From Bacteroidaceae bacterium (lineage in GTDB: Bacteria > Bacteroidota > Bacteroidia > Bacteroidales > Bacteroidaceae), in assembly GCA_017650105.1 (NCBI GenBank), contig JAGCFO010000015.1, positions 1 to 64,000 on the forward strand: a stretch of 64,000 bases of DNA, read 5' to 3'. This document shows positions 26,270 through 34,321 of this stretch, piece by piece. Both the position numbers and the translations under genes were made by a program. The notes beneath the pieces are model-generated. The model saw only the letters and a program-made list of their open reading frames with translations. It had not been told where the DNA came from and ran no database searches. The number at the start of each line of letters is the position of its first letter. Position 1 is the first letter of the stretch.

Positions 26270-26848
26270 TCAAGCGTGGTCTTTCAGCTTATATGCCATA
26301 CTAATCGGAACACGTTTAATTGCGCCCGATACGCAAACTTTCGCAATGGAACACTCATTGCATTGAAGACATCTCTCTTGTTGTATCTGTAGGAATAGCG
26401 AGCCGTTGCCAAACGACGAACATCCTTTTACGCATTTGCCACATCCGTTACATAAGTCCTCATCAATTGTATATTCGAAATAGGGCTCCTCTATAAATTT
26501 GCGTTGAATTGCTCCCGTGGGGCACATAAGGTTTTCTGCAGCTGTGTCAAGTTGCTGCACGCCCTCGCGGTAGTACCCTCCACATAAGTCACAGTATCCA
26601 CAAACTTGGTTTGCATGAAAGCACTTCACTGCGGAAACTCTCATCACACATTCTGTCTCGCAGCGGCCACATTGGAGACAAATCTCGGGATCGATTTGCC
26701 ACATCATGTCACCCTCTTTAGCTGACGTTTTGGAAGCGAGTGCTCCCCCCAGAGCAGCGAGGCTTCCCCCTGCTATCAGAGAGCCGCATGTACGCAGAAA
26801 TTCGCGTCGTTTCATCGGACTCGTGGGACTCTTTTTTTTGTCCTTCAT
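26270..26848 (-). CDS. Tat-exported ferredoxin-like protein (NapG-like), four Fe-S motifs
   Basis: The 192-residue protein begins with a twin-arginine signal (MKRREFLRTCGSLIAGGSL), indicating export of a folded cofactor protein. The mature part has four Cys motifs for [4Fe-4S] clusters: CLQCGRCETEC, CGYCDLC with a later CPTGA, CNGCGKCVKGC, and CLQCNECSIAKVC. This is the NapG/polyferredoxin pattern and fits the NapH-like gene next to it. It would receive electrons at the periplasmic face. 125 bp with no visible gene separates it from the NapH-like gene. Confidence 0.88.
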   Translation of the reverse strand: MKDKKKSPTSPMKRREFLRTCGSLIAGGSLAALGGALASKTSAKEGDMMWQIDPEICLQCGRCETECVMRVSAVKCFHANQVCGYCDLCGGYYREGVQQLDTAAENLMCPTGAIQRKFIEEPYFEYTIDEDLCNGCGKCVKGCSSFGNGSLFLQIQQERCLQCNECSIAKVCVSGAIKRVPISMAYKLKDHA

Positions 26849-26908
26849 TATAGTAGTTTCAATGAATGTTAGGAAATAAATAACGTCTTAGATAGCGAAT
26901 AGGGTTAA

Positions 26909-27997
26909 TTATGCAAGAACTTTAAGGGGGCAGTCAACGGTGCACTGTCCGCAAAGTGTACGTGAGGCGAGGCTTTCGTCGTACTTGTAGATGGAGACAT
27001 TCTTTCCTTTGGTCACTACTATCAAGCCACTTGTTAAATGAAAATCGTATGCTTCATGGCCTCCGCCGAGCGCTTGCGAATCAAGAAGAATTGTTCGAAA
27101 GGAGCCGTCGGCATCATAACAACTAATGCGAGGTATTCCTTTCTCGCTAGTGAGAAGTTCACCTGAAGAAGAGAATGCGATGTAGACGGGATTGCAGCAT
27201 CCACAGAACTCTCCTGGTTTTGAACCTGTTTTTCCCCATGATTTGATAAAGTCGCCATCCAAGGTGTATTCTTCTACAAGATGGCGGCCCGGGTTGGAGC
27301 AGAAAATTCGTTGTCCAAAATGTGTGATAGCGAAAGAGTAGCTGGGTACAACAAATCCGTGAGGACTATTGACAAAACGCTGTAGAGTGCCGTCGAGGGA
27401 ATAGATACAAATGTTTTTGGCTGCTGCGTCGGTAACGTAAACTCTGCCTGCTGTGACGGTTAGCTGGCAGTAATCGGCATCGTCACTACAAGCTTCCCAT
27501 GAAGTAATCGGCTTGCCTTCAGAGGTGTAGACGCTGATTCGTGAGGGATGGAGAATGTAAATATTACCATCTGCAACAGCTATGTCACGCACATCATCAG
27601 TTAGCGTGGCAAGGGTATGTTGGGTCCCTGTGAGTGTCCAAAGAGCTAGTTCATGAGAAGTTGCTACTAATAGATTGTTCTTTTGGGTGCCAGGCTTGTC
27701 ATTCGTGGGTTGTGAGATAGGGAGGATGGCTGAAGCGTTTATCTCATCTTGAAGCGTGAAGACGTTGGCGAGTTTCCATGCTAATAGCTGAGGTGCAGAG
27801 GCAGAGAAAGTCTCGTCTGAATGCTGTGGGTTGGTGTTCCCATAGAATAGCTTGCCTGGATTGGATACCATCTTCCAAAGTTTGGTGCCCGCAGTTCCTG
27901 CAAGTACGGCGCCAATGGCAAGGGAGCCTCCAACTTGAAGAAACTTTCGTCGTGAGGGGTTAGGCTTTGGGGAATCGGGTGTATTGTTCTCTTCCAT
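26909..27997 (-). CDS. Tat-exported NHL-like beta-propeller with C-terminal Cys cluster
   Basis: The 362-residue protein carries a twin-arginine signal (SRRKFLQVGGSLAIGAVLAG). The mature region is a propeller of the NHL/SMP30 type: repeated blades such as GRVYVTDAAAKNICIYSLDG and a KSWGKTGSKPGEFCGCC stretch typical of NHL repeats. The extreme C-terminus reads TLCGQCTVDCPLKVLA, a Cys-x2-Cys-x3-Cys-Pro tail that resembles half of a [4Fe-4S] site; the CGCC within the propeller may add ligands. Use of Tat rather than Sec for a propeller suggests folding or cofactor loading before export. The function is unknown. Confidence 0.8.
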   Translation of the reverse strand: MEENNTPDSPKPNPSRRKFLQVGGSLAIGAVLAGTAGTKLWKMVSNPGKLFYGNTNPQHSDETFSASAPQLLAWKLANVFTLQDEINASAILPISQPTNDKPGTQKNNLLVATSHELALWTLTGTQHTLATLTDDVRDIAVADGNIYILHPSRISVYTSEGKPITSWEACSDDADYCQLTVTAGRVYVTDAAAKNICIYSLDGTLQRFVNSPHGFVVPSYSFAITHFGQRIFCSNPGRHLVEEYTLDGDFIKSWGKTGSKPGEFCGCCNPVYIAFSSSGELLTSEKGIPRISCYDADGSFRTILLDSQALGGGHEAYDFHLTSGLIVVTKGKNVSIYKYDESLASRTLCGQCTVDCPLKVLA

Positions 27998-28059
27998 TTA
28001 TATTGAGTGTTTGTTGTCCTTTTGTTTTTACAATGAGTTTTTTTCAATCCGGTTTGTAT

Positions 28060-29511
28060 TTACAGTGTCTTCTGTGGCGGAATTTCGGTTATTTGGAGAC
28101 AAGTAATGTGTGTGGCATCTCTGACAATTAGATAACCATCAGCATAAGCCATCGGGCCCCAAGCATCGGCTGCATCGTGAATAACTGTCTGATGGTGCAG
28201 TAGGGTTGGAGAATTATTATCTATCTTGTAGACGTAGAGTTCTCCCGTCTCTTTAAGGACGAAAAGCTTGTCGTCGATGATGATGTAAGGGCCGAGTCCG
28301 AATCGTTCATCGGAGGATGAAGTCCACATAGGCTTGTGGAGATCTGTTGGACTATAAATACATATGCGTTCACGCATAGGCCCGCCGTTTTTTGGGAGTA
28401 TGGTGATGATTTTGTTATTGTAGAAGATTGGTGTTTGCTGCTCGGTGGAGAGTCCTTGCTCTGCCTTGTATTGCTCAATGACTTTGGCTGTCCATGTTCC
28501 TGAGTTGGGTGTAACTTGTAGCTGAGCGCCACCGGCTCCGTAGCCTGCACCGAAGAAGAGTTTGTCTGGGGCAATGAGTATAGGGGAAGGTGCTATGACA
28601 GAAGGTTTCCACTCAGTACTTTGCCAAAGGAGCTTGCCTCGGTCTGAGACATCGGCTGAGATACCGCAGACTCCACCGATGGCGGCATAGACGTACATAG
28701 GTTTGCTTCCAAGAGTGATGGGCATAACGGAAGAGTGGGACATGCGAAACCCTGGCGTATTGGGAGTAGCCCAAAGGATATGCCCCGTGTGAAGGTCAAA
28801 CGCAGCTATAAGTGTGTCTTTTCCAGCTGGGGCAAGAATGAGCTGATTGTTATCGACAAGGGGGCATTGTCCAGAGTACCAGAAGGGTATTTCAGACTCA
28901 AAGCGCTTTTTCATATCTAGGCTCCACAGCATGTCGCCGCTTGTCGCATCACAGCACATCACATGTCCCTCAGGTCCTATGGAAGCGATAATGCCGTCAG
29001 AACCTATAGCGGGGATGGTTCGGCTAAATCCATGATTGCGCTTCATGGGGAGACGATACCAACGACGCCACAGTTCAGTTCCGTCAGCAAGGCTTATGCA
29101 GCGGAGGGCATCGCTCGAGAGCTTTTCATCGTAGTCAAGAATGTAGACGCGTCCGTTCCAAACGGCAGGTGCCGCATGGCCTTCACCGGTACTTATTGTC
29201 CAAACGTGACGGAAACTGTCGGGCAGCAAGGTGATGGGCGTAGTACCTGTTATTACAGCCGAGCGCTGAGGCCCTCGGAATCCGTTCCATTGGCTGTGAA
29301 GGTTATTTGACGGGGCTTCAGAACTATAGCGCATAAAAAATTCTCCCACCACAACGTCGTCTGCTTTCCGCAGCGTGCCTTCAGGACGCATGTCAGCGCC
29401 AGGAAGAGATGGCTGCAAGTGCTTTGACGGTGTACTCAAGTGCCAGCCGACGATGACGGCAGTCCAGACTAAGGCTGTGACGATGATAGCTATGCGCTGG
29501 GTCTTTCTCAT
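28060..29511 (-). CDS. PQQ-like beta-propeller protein, N-terminally anchored
   Basis: The 483-residue product has one N-terminal hydrophobic helix (IAIIVTALVWTAVIVGWHL) without a clear cleavage site, so it is probably a membrane-anchored periplasmic protein. The propeller begins with WNGFRGPQRSAVITG and contains blades such as LRCISLADGTELWRRW and FDLHTGHILWATPN. It is the first gene of the redox operon; the next gene starts 62 bp downstream. I see no catalytic residue pattern. It may be a structural partner or a sensor of envelope state, which is inference. Confidence 0.82.
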   Translation of the reverse strand: MRKTQRIAIIVTALVWTAVIVGWHLSTPSKHLQPSLPGADMRPEGTLRKADDVVVGEFFMRYSSEAPSNNLHSQWNGFRGPQRSAVITGTTPITLLPDSFRHVWTISTGEGHAAPAVWNGRVYILDYDEKLSSDALRCISLADGTELWRRWYRLPMKRNHGFSRTIPAIGSDGIIASIGPEGHVMCCDATSGDMLWSLDMKKRFESEIPFWYSGQCPLVDNNQLILAPAGKDTLIAAFDLHTGHILWATPNTPGFRMSHSSVMPITLGSKPMYVYAAIGGVCGISADVSDRGKLLWQSTEWKPSVIAPSPILIAPDKLFFGAGYGAGGAQLQVTPNSGTWTAKVIEQYKAEQGLSTEQQTPIFYNNKIITILPKNGGPMRERICIYSPTDLHKPMWTSSSDERFGLGPYIIIDDKLFVLKETGELYVYKIDNNSPTLLHHQTVIHDAADAWGPMAYADGYLIVRDATHITCLQITEIPPQKTL

Positions 29512-29964
29512 TGGGTATACCTCTTAGATAAAAGGAAAACTCCTTTTTTTACAATCGACGGCTGTTTGTCCTTGTCAATCTAATTTCGTTTTAATGTTTC
29601 CTTGACGTGATTCCTCTCGTTGCCTTACCGATGGTTTACGAAAGAACACTCCTCTTCTGGCATGCGGTTTCACCATTTTCGATGGGCTTGCGCTTTTGCC
29701 TACTCCCCATTTCGCAGCAAAAATAATAAAAATTATTTTTTTCCTTCCTTTAAATGACATTTTAACACTTTTGGGTTGTAAAGTGTCATTTCTCACCATG
29801 AAAAAGGAAAAAAAGCGATTACTTCTCGCAGATAATTATCCAAGCTATGAATCAGGGTTTGGTTCCTATCTCTTGGGTGGAAGAAGGAAATGTAAACAGT
29901 TTCCTTTCGTATAAATGATAATGTCGTTCCTAACAAAAGGAAGACCTTGCCTCAACAGGATTCC
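29512..29964. other. Intergenic region before the redox operon
   Basis: The 453-bp gap separates two minus-strand units. It contains a plus-strand stem AAATGACA (29752-29759) with TGTCATTT (29784-29791), enclosing ACTTT/AAAGT, and an A/T-rich palindrome around 29718-29745. A TATTTTTG on the minus strand (29725-29718) fits the -7 pattern, but it is more than 200 bp from the first gene and has no -33 partner. No gene is supported. Confidence 0.4.
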
Positions 29965-31356
29965 TTAGTGGAAGGCGCTCGTTATGACTCTGACTTCGAG
30001 ATGCTTGGGGTCATTTGCCAAGCAAGTGCTTCCTATGGAAAGATCATGCCTGATTCCTACAGTAGTTGTGACGTTGTTGCTTGTAGTAGTGAGTAGGCTG
30101 ATGGGGACGAGAAGCACGCGATTCCAGTCAGGGAAAAGGGCTTCGTAGTCTTTCGTTGAAGTGGATGGGTGTTCTTCGAGCCATTCGTCACGCTCATTTT
30201 TGCAGCTACTGATAATGTTAGCGATGTTGCCGAAGGTATAAGTGTTGTAAGTGCTATTAAAAGAGGTGTAGACGGATGTCTCGTTGTCAGTAAGCTCGTT
30301 GTTTGCGAAAAACTCCGTCATCTTTGCCTTGCGCACCATGAGAAGAGTCTGGGGTATGCCTGGATGAAACTCTTCGGATGAGTTTCTGTTGTAGCGCGTG
30401 AAGACCATTTTCGCTGAGTTGATAGTATCGTCTTCGGCAGTGATTTCGTCAATAGGAAGTGTTATCTCCGTAAAGATGCCAGCAGGCGTTTTCAGCCAAG
30501 TGCATTCATTGTCTTCAACAAGAGGCTGTAGTCCGTCGTTATGAAAACTGTTTACCTGAAGAACCTCCTGCGAGCCCATAAACTGTGTAGTATATACACT
30601 GTCGTTTGAAGCCATTACGAAACTGACGTTGAGGCTTATCTGGCTGATATTGAGCACTGTTCCGTCGCCTTGAGTGCATCGAACATACACGCCTTGACAA
30701 ATGTTGTCGATAAAGGAAGATGCTCCGTCGAAATACTCGGGGTGTGAACGATACTCCTTTAATATATTATTGCCGATTTCGTTTGGCAGAGGTATGCAAA
30801 CGTTGTGGTAGTGATCTTCATCTTCCAGAACATCGTCATCGAGGGCATAGTCCATCGCTGTGTAGCTTTTTACTGCAATCGGCTCTTTTTCAACGTCGCA
30901 ATAGTCGGCAGGATCGACGTTGGTGTAATAGAGCTGTCCTTCGAGGAGGGGATTGTCAAGGAGGAAGACTTCGAGCTGCATAGCGTTGGATTTGTCGCCA
31001 AACCAGCTCGTGTAGAAGAGACGAAGTTCAGTCTTGATGGTGCTGTCGCCTCGGATGCTGTCAGCAGCGGGGAACACATTCCCTCCTTCAGCGCAGTTGA
31101 ACTGGGTCATAAAGTTCGACTCGAAGATGGTGTTGGTTTCCGGATCGGTATATCGTCCGAAATAGACTGTGCTTGTGCGTCCGAGCACGGAATCGGCGAG
31201 TATGGAGCGGCTGCTGGCGTGGAAGATCCGTGTGTGTACGGCTATGGAGTCCGTGCTGGGTGTTATCGATATTCCTATCGAGCCTGTATTGTCGTCACAT
31301 GCTGCCGCAAACAGAAGCAGGAGGGCAGCGCTGCAGAGAGCAATTGTTTTTTTCAT
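29965..31356 (-). CDS. DUF4270 lipoprotein
   Basis: I choose the start at 31356 (MKKTIALCSAALLLLFAAAC), which gives a textbook lipoprotein signal with Cys at residue 20. The frame is open further upstream to 31446. The mature part of about 440 residues is the Bacteroidota-specific DUF4270 domain, with the family-like entry IGISITPSTDSIAVHT and SVLGRTSTVYFGRYTDPETN. The role of DUF4270 is unknown. It follows the GT5-like gene by 128 bp in the same direction, a pairing conserved in Bacteroidales. Confidence 0.85.
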   Translation of the reverse strand: MKKTIALCSAALLLLFAAACDDNTGSIGISITPSTDSIAVHTRIFHASSRSILADSVLGRTSTVYFGRYTDPETNTIFESNFMTQFNCAEGGNVFPAADSIRGDSTIKTELRLFYTSWFGDKSNAMQLEVFLLDNPLLEGQLYYTNVDPADYCDVEKEPIAVKSYTAMDYALDDDVLEDEDHYHNVCIPLPNEIGNNILKEYRSHPEYFDGASSFIDNICQGVYVRCTQGDGTVLNISQISLNVSFVMASNDSVYTTQFMGSQEVLQVNSFHNDGLQPLVEDNECTWLKTPAGIFTEITLPIDEITAEDDTINSAKMVFTRYNRNSSEEFHPGIPQTLLMVRKAKMTEFFANNELTDNETSVYTSFNSTYNTYTFGNIANIISSCKNERDEWLEEHPSTSTKDYEALFPDWNRVLLVPISLLTTTSNNVTTTVGIRHDLSIGSTCLANDPKHLEVRVITSAFH

Positions 31357-31484
31357 TTTGGTTGATAGGCTGTCAGATGATGTCCGGCTCGTGATCCGAA
31401 ATGTTGCCATATGAGAGAGGAATCTCGGCTTTTCTTTTGTTAGCACTCTGAGAGGGACATTGTCTTAGCCTTCGTTTCAGGTAG

Positions 31485-32303
31485 TTATTCGTTGTCGTTT
31501 GCAACCAGTTCATAGAAATCGTTGCAGGCGGCAGCATAGTTTTCTTGTGGATAGTCAAGGATAGGCTTCCCCAGCTGTCGGGCATAGTCAACGACCTCAG
31601 TGTCAGGTTTGTCTGTGTCGATGATAAGTCCGTCGCAGAAGCGGAGAGCCAGCTTCATGAAGTTGGTATAGTTAAACGGCGCTGTCACATCCCCTACGTC
31701 AAACGGCTCCATGTTGCGTGTGGCGATACTCTCGGGAAGAGTGTCGCAGAAGGGCTCGGCAAACGCATCGTCGTAGAGCGAGATGACAACCTTGGAGTTG
31801 CGGAAGGTGGGCTCGTCTTTGTATAACACCTTGACGTAGAGCCCGATGAGTGCGCCAATCCATCCGTGCACGTGGATAACGTCGGGTGCCCATCCGAGCT
31901 TCTTCACCGTCTCAAGCACGCCGCGCGAGAAGAAGATGGAGCGCTCGTCATTGTCGCTATATCCGGCAGAGCGCAGCTCAGGCTCGCTGATGCGAGTGTG
32001 GCTGAAATAGTCGTCGTTCTCGATGAAGTAGATCTGCATGCGAGCCATCTGGAGCGATGCGACCTTGATGATGAGCGGGTGGTCGGTGTCGTTGATTATT
32101 ATGTTCATGCCGGAGAGGCGGATGACTTCGTGGAGCTGGTTGCGTCGCTCGTTGATATCGCCCCACTTAGGCATGAAAGTACGAGTCTGATGACCCATTT
32201 CCTGAATGTCTTGGGGAAGGTGGCGACATTTCTCACTCGTCTCGTTTGAAACGGTGAAAGGAACGATCTCTTGTGCGACAAAGAGGATTTTGTTTGCCTT
32301 CAT
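31485..32303 (-). CDS. Short starch/glycogen synthase-like protein (GT5 N-terminal domain)
   Basis: The 272-residue protein matches the catalytic N-terminal half of GT5 synthases: KILFVAQEIVPFTVSNETSE, GHQTRTFMPKWGDINERRN, and DVIHVHGWIGALIGLYVK. Full-length GT5 enzymes are about 480 residues with a C-terminal donor-binding domain that is absent here. The usual KTGGL-like loop is replaced by VSNETSEKCRHLP. It is therefore a half-size relative common in Bacteroidales and may not be an active synthase. A clear promoter lies at 32361-32330. Confidence 0.8.
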   Translation of the reverse strand: MKANKILFVAQEIVPFTVSNETSEKCRHLPQDIQEMGHQTRTFMPKWGDINERRNQLHEVIRLSGMNIIINDTDHPLIIKVASLQMARMQIYFIENDDYFSHTRISEPELRSAGYSDNDERSIFFSRGVLETVKKLGWAPDVIHVHGWIGALIGLYVKVLYKDEPTFRNSKVVISLYDDAFAEPFCDTLPESIATRNMEPFDVGDVTAPFNYTNFMKLALRFCDGLIIDTDKPDTEVVDYARQLGKPILDYPQENYAAACNDFYELVANDNE

Positions 32304-32329
32304 TCAATTCGGTGTTATTATTTGGTATG

Positions 32330-32361
32330 CAAAGATAGTGAAATTTTTCTCAAACGACAAA
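32330..32361 (-). promoter_or_regulatory. Promoter of the GT5-like gene
   Basis: On the minus strand TTTG (32361-32358) and TATCTTTG (32337-32330) are separated by 20 bp, a full match to the Bacteroidota consensus. The start codon is 27 bp downstream. Confidence 0.75.
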
Positions 32362-32469
32362 TTCGTGCTCGTTAATTTTGCCAAAAAAACATTAAATACC
32401 CCATTGGCGTTTTTCCAAAATGGGGATGCTTCCTCGAGAATGTGGGTCGAAGATGTTGTCTGAGGGTAG

Positions 32470-32595
32470 AAAAGGGATAATAATTTTTCGAGAAGGAATC
32501 TCGCGATATGAAGAAGGAAAAAACTTTTTTGGGCAAAGAAAAAAGATTTTTGAAGAAAGAAAAAAATTTTTTCCCTTCTTCATATTTCGAAAAAG
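32470..32595. repeat. 21-bp/AT-palindrome repeat, copy 3
   Basis: The element contains GAGAAGGAATCTCGCGATAT joined to GAAGAAGGAAAAAACTTTTT, then a second A/T block ending AAATTTTTTCCCTTCTTC and a CATATTTCG tail. It lies between the 3' end of the hemerythrin/LuxR gene and the GT5-like promoter. Confidence 0.75.
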
Positions 32596-32666
32596 CTTTT
32601 GTGCAGAGAGCAAAATCCTCTCTTCGGAGTGGGGAATTTTCATTAAAAAAGGAGATTCTTTTTTCG

Positions 32667-33638
32667 CTACTCCAGTTCCTCAATCTTCACGAGTCCGTTC
32701 ACAATTGCGTAGATGGTAAGTCCTGCGGGCGAGTGAATCTCCAGTTTGCGGGCTATGTTGCGTCTGTGGGTAAGCACCGTGTTGAGGCTTATATAGAGTT
32801 TGTCGGCTATCTCCTTGTTAGTAAGGCCTTTCACTACGCCTATGACGATTTCTTTTTCCCGAGGGCTGAGCAGCGATGCGTCAGATATCCCTTCCTCGCA
32901 GCAGGGAATGCTTTCGTTTTCCTCCGAGGCACGTTCTTCAAGCAGCTTGACGGCGGGAAGAAACAGATTTTCCTCCACAAGTCCGTGTGCGTTCAGTTCT
33001 TCGTTGCAGATGAAAATGTCGGAAAGCACGTCGTTGAGTGCATAATTGCTGACGGAAGGCGCTGAGTAGTAGCGGATGATGATGTTTTTCAGCTCGTTGA
33101 GTTTTCCGTCGGCTGTTTCGTCGTGCTCTGTATCGAATGCGTCGATTGTGAAACTGCTAGGATGATGGGTAAGTAGGGCGTCAACGTGAGGGAAAACGGT
33201 TTTGTTCTCATAATCCAGATGGGCCCTGACCTCCTCGAAGAAGCTGTCGTAATATTTCAGTATGAGGAGAGGAAATTCGTTGGAAGATGAGTAGTTGACT
33301 GTTCCGATAAGCTTCCTGCGGATAGACGGAAGACTATATTCGAGGAAGTAGGTATGCGACTCGCGCAAGTATTTCAAAAGAGAAGGGAGCGAAATCGTTT
33401 CCGGCTCGGGAATAAAATCCTGCCTGCATCCGTTTCCGACGTAGTTTATGACAGCGAGGAAGGTGGAACAGTCGACGTTGTGTTCTCGGCAAACTTCCGA
33501 GACGCTTTTTTCTCCTACTCCCAATGACATTCCGAATCGGCTCACAATCTGAAGCAGGCTGTATTGTCGGTTGATAAGTTCTGCCATCAAGTCGGTAGGG
33601 CGGAAAAGATGCGTGGTGTGATAGTTTTTCGAAATCAT
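32667..33638 (-). CDS. Hemerythrin-like (RIC/YtfE-type) domain fused to LuxR HTH
   Basis: The 323-residue protein has three parts. Residues about 15-75 (INRQYSLLQIVSRFGMSLG, VSEVCREHNVDCSTFLAVIN) resemble the ScdA-N/DUF542 segment of RIC di-iron proteins. Residues about 85-235 form a helical bundle with possible metal ligands His95, His140-x3-Glu144, His172 and His218-x3-Glu222, as in hemerythrin-like RIC/YtfE. One of the usual histidines after the first helix seems missing. Residues about 255-320 are a LuxR-type HTH (LLSPREKEIVIGVVKGLTNK, SLNTVLTHRRNIARKLE). I infer a transcription factor that senses NO, oxygen or iron. It lies 23 bp after gph, probably in its operon. Confidence 0.75.
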   Translation of the reverse strand: MISKNYHTTHLFRPTDLMAELINRQYSLLQIVSRFGMSLGVGEKSVSEVCREHNVDCSTFLAVINYVGNGCRQDFIPEPETISLPSLLKYLRESHTYFLEYSLPSIRRKLIGTVNYSSSNEFPLLILKYYDSFFEEVRAHLDYENKTVFPHVDALLTHHPSSFTIDAFDTEHDETADGKLNELKNIIIRYYSAPSVSNYALNDVLSDIFICNEELNAHGLVEENLFLPAVKLLEERASEENESIPCCEEGISDASLLSPREKEIVIGVVKGLTNKEIADKLYISLNTVLTHRRNIARKLEIHSPAGLTIYAIVNGLVKIEELE

Positions 33639-33661
33639 TTCAGTTGGCGGGTGTTAATGGG

Positions 33662-34315
33662 TTAGGGGAGGGCAATCGTGAGTATCTGTTCGGGAGTGTG
33701 TACGAGATGCTTGGCTCCGCTTGCGCGCAGCTCCTCTGCCGAGCGGAAGCCCCACGTTACTCCGATGGACTCAACGTGGGCGTTCTCTGCCGTTTGCATA
33801 TCGATGCCTGAGTCGCCGATATACAAGACGTCTTGGACATCTACTCCTGCCTGCTCGATGATAAGGTATACGATAGAGGGGTCTGGCTTCATGGGGAATC
33901 CCTCTCTTTGCCCGAGTACGGTGCAGAAGGGTATGGTTGGGAAGAACCTGCGGATGAGTTTTTCGGTTGCCTGCTGGTATTTGTTGCTTGCTACAGCAAG
34001 CTTGAATCCTGCCTCGTGGAGCGAGGAGAGCACTTCTGTGATTCCTTCGTAGGGATGGCTGTTATCGGCATTGTGCTCATTATAATAGGGAACGAAGGCA
34101 GCGCGCATGCGTAGCACGTTTTCGTCGTTGCGGCTTTCCTCAGGAAGTGCGCTTCGGAAGAGATTGTTGATTCCTCGTCCTACGAAATGATAGTATTCAT
34201 CCACTTCGTGAGTGGGAAATCCGCATTGCTGTAAGGCAAAGTTTGTGGCGTGCGCCAAATCGGCAACGGTGTCGAGCAGAGTGCCGTCCAAGTCAAAGAT
34301 TGCAAGTTTCTTCAT
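33662..34315 (-). CDS. gph: Phosphoglycolate phosphatase-like HAD hydrolase
   Basis: The 217-residue protein is a HAD subfamily IA phosphatase. Motif I is FDLDGTLLDT, with the nucleophile Asp8 and Asp10. Motif II is VASNKYQ, and motif IV is GDSGIDMQTAENA. Length and sequence fit Gph-type enzymes that dephosphorylate 2-phosphoglycolate; HAD substrate specificity cannot be proven from sequence. It lies 6 bp after the DUF4861 gene and 23 bp before the regulator. Confidence 0.85.
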   Translation of the reverse strand: MKKLAIFDLDGTLLDTVADLAHATNFALQQCGFPTHEVDEYYHFVGRGINNLFRSALPEESRNDENVLRMRAAFVPYYNEHNADNSHPYEGITEVLSSLHEAGFKLAVASNKYQQATEKLIRRFFPTIPFCTVLGQREGFPMKPDPSIVYLIIEQAGVDVQDVLYIGDSGIDMQTAENAHVESIGVTWGFRSAEELRASGAKHLVHTPEQILTIALP

Positions 34316-34321
34316 CCCTTC

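Noticed and set aside
26135-26392. Plus-strand 85-codon frame between the redox genes
   Set aside because: It lies over the end of the four-cluster gene and the gap, has no signal or domain, and opposes a tight operon.
12828-29511. PQQ-dependent dehydrogenases
   Set aside because: Only the propeller similarity is seen; the catalytic and PQQ-binding residue patterns and PQQ synthesis genes are not evident.
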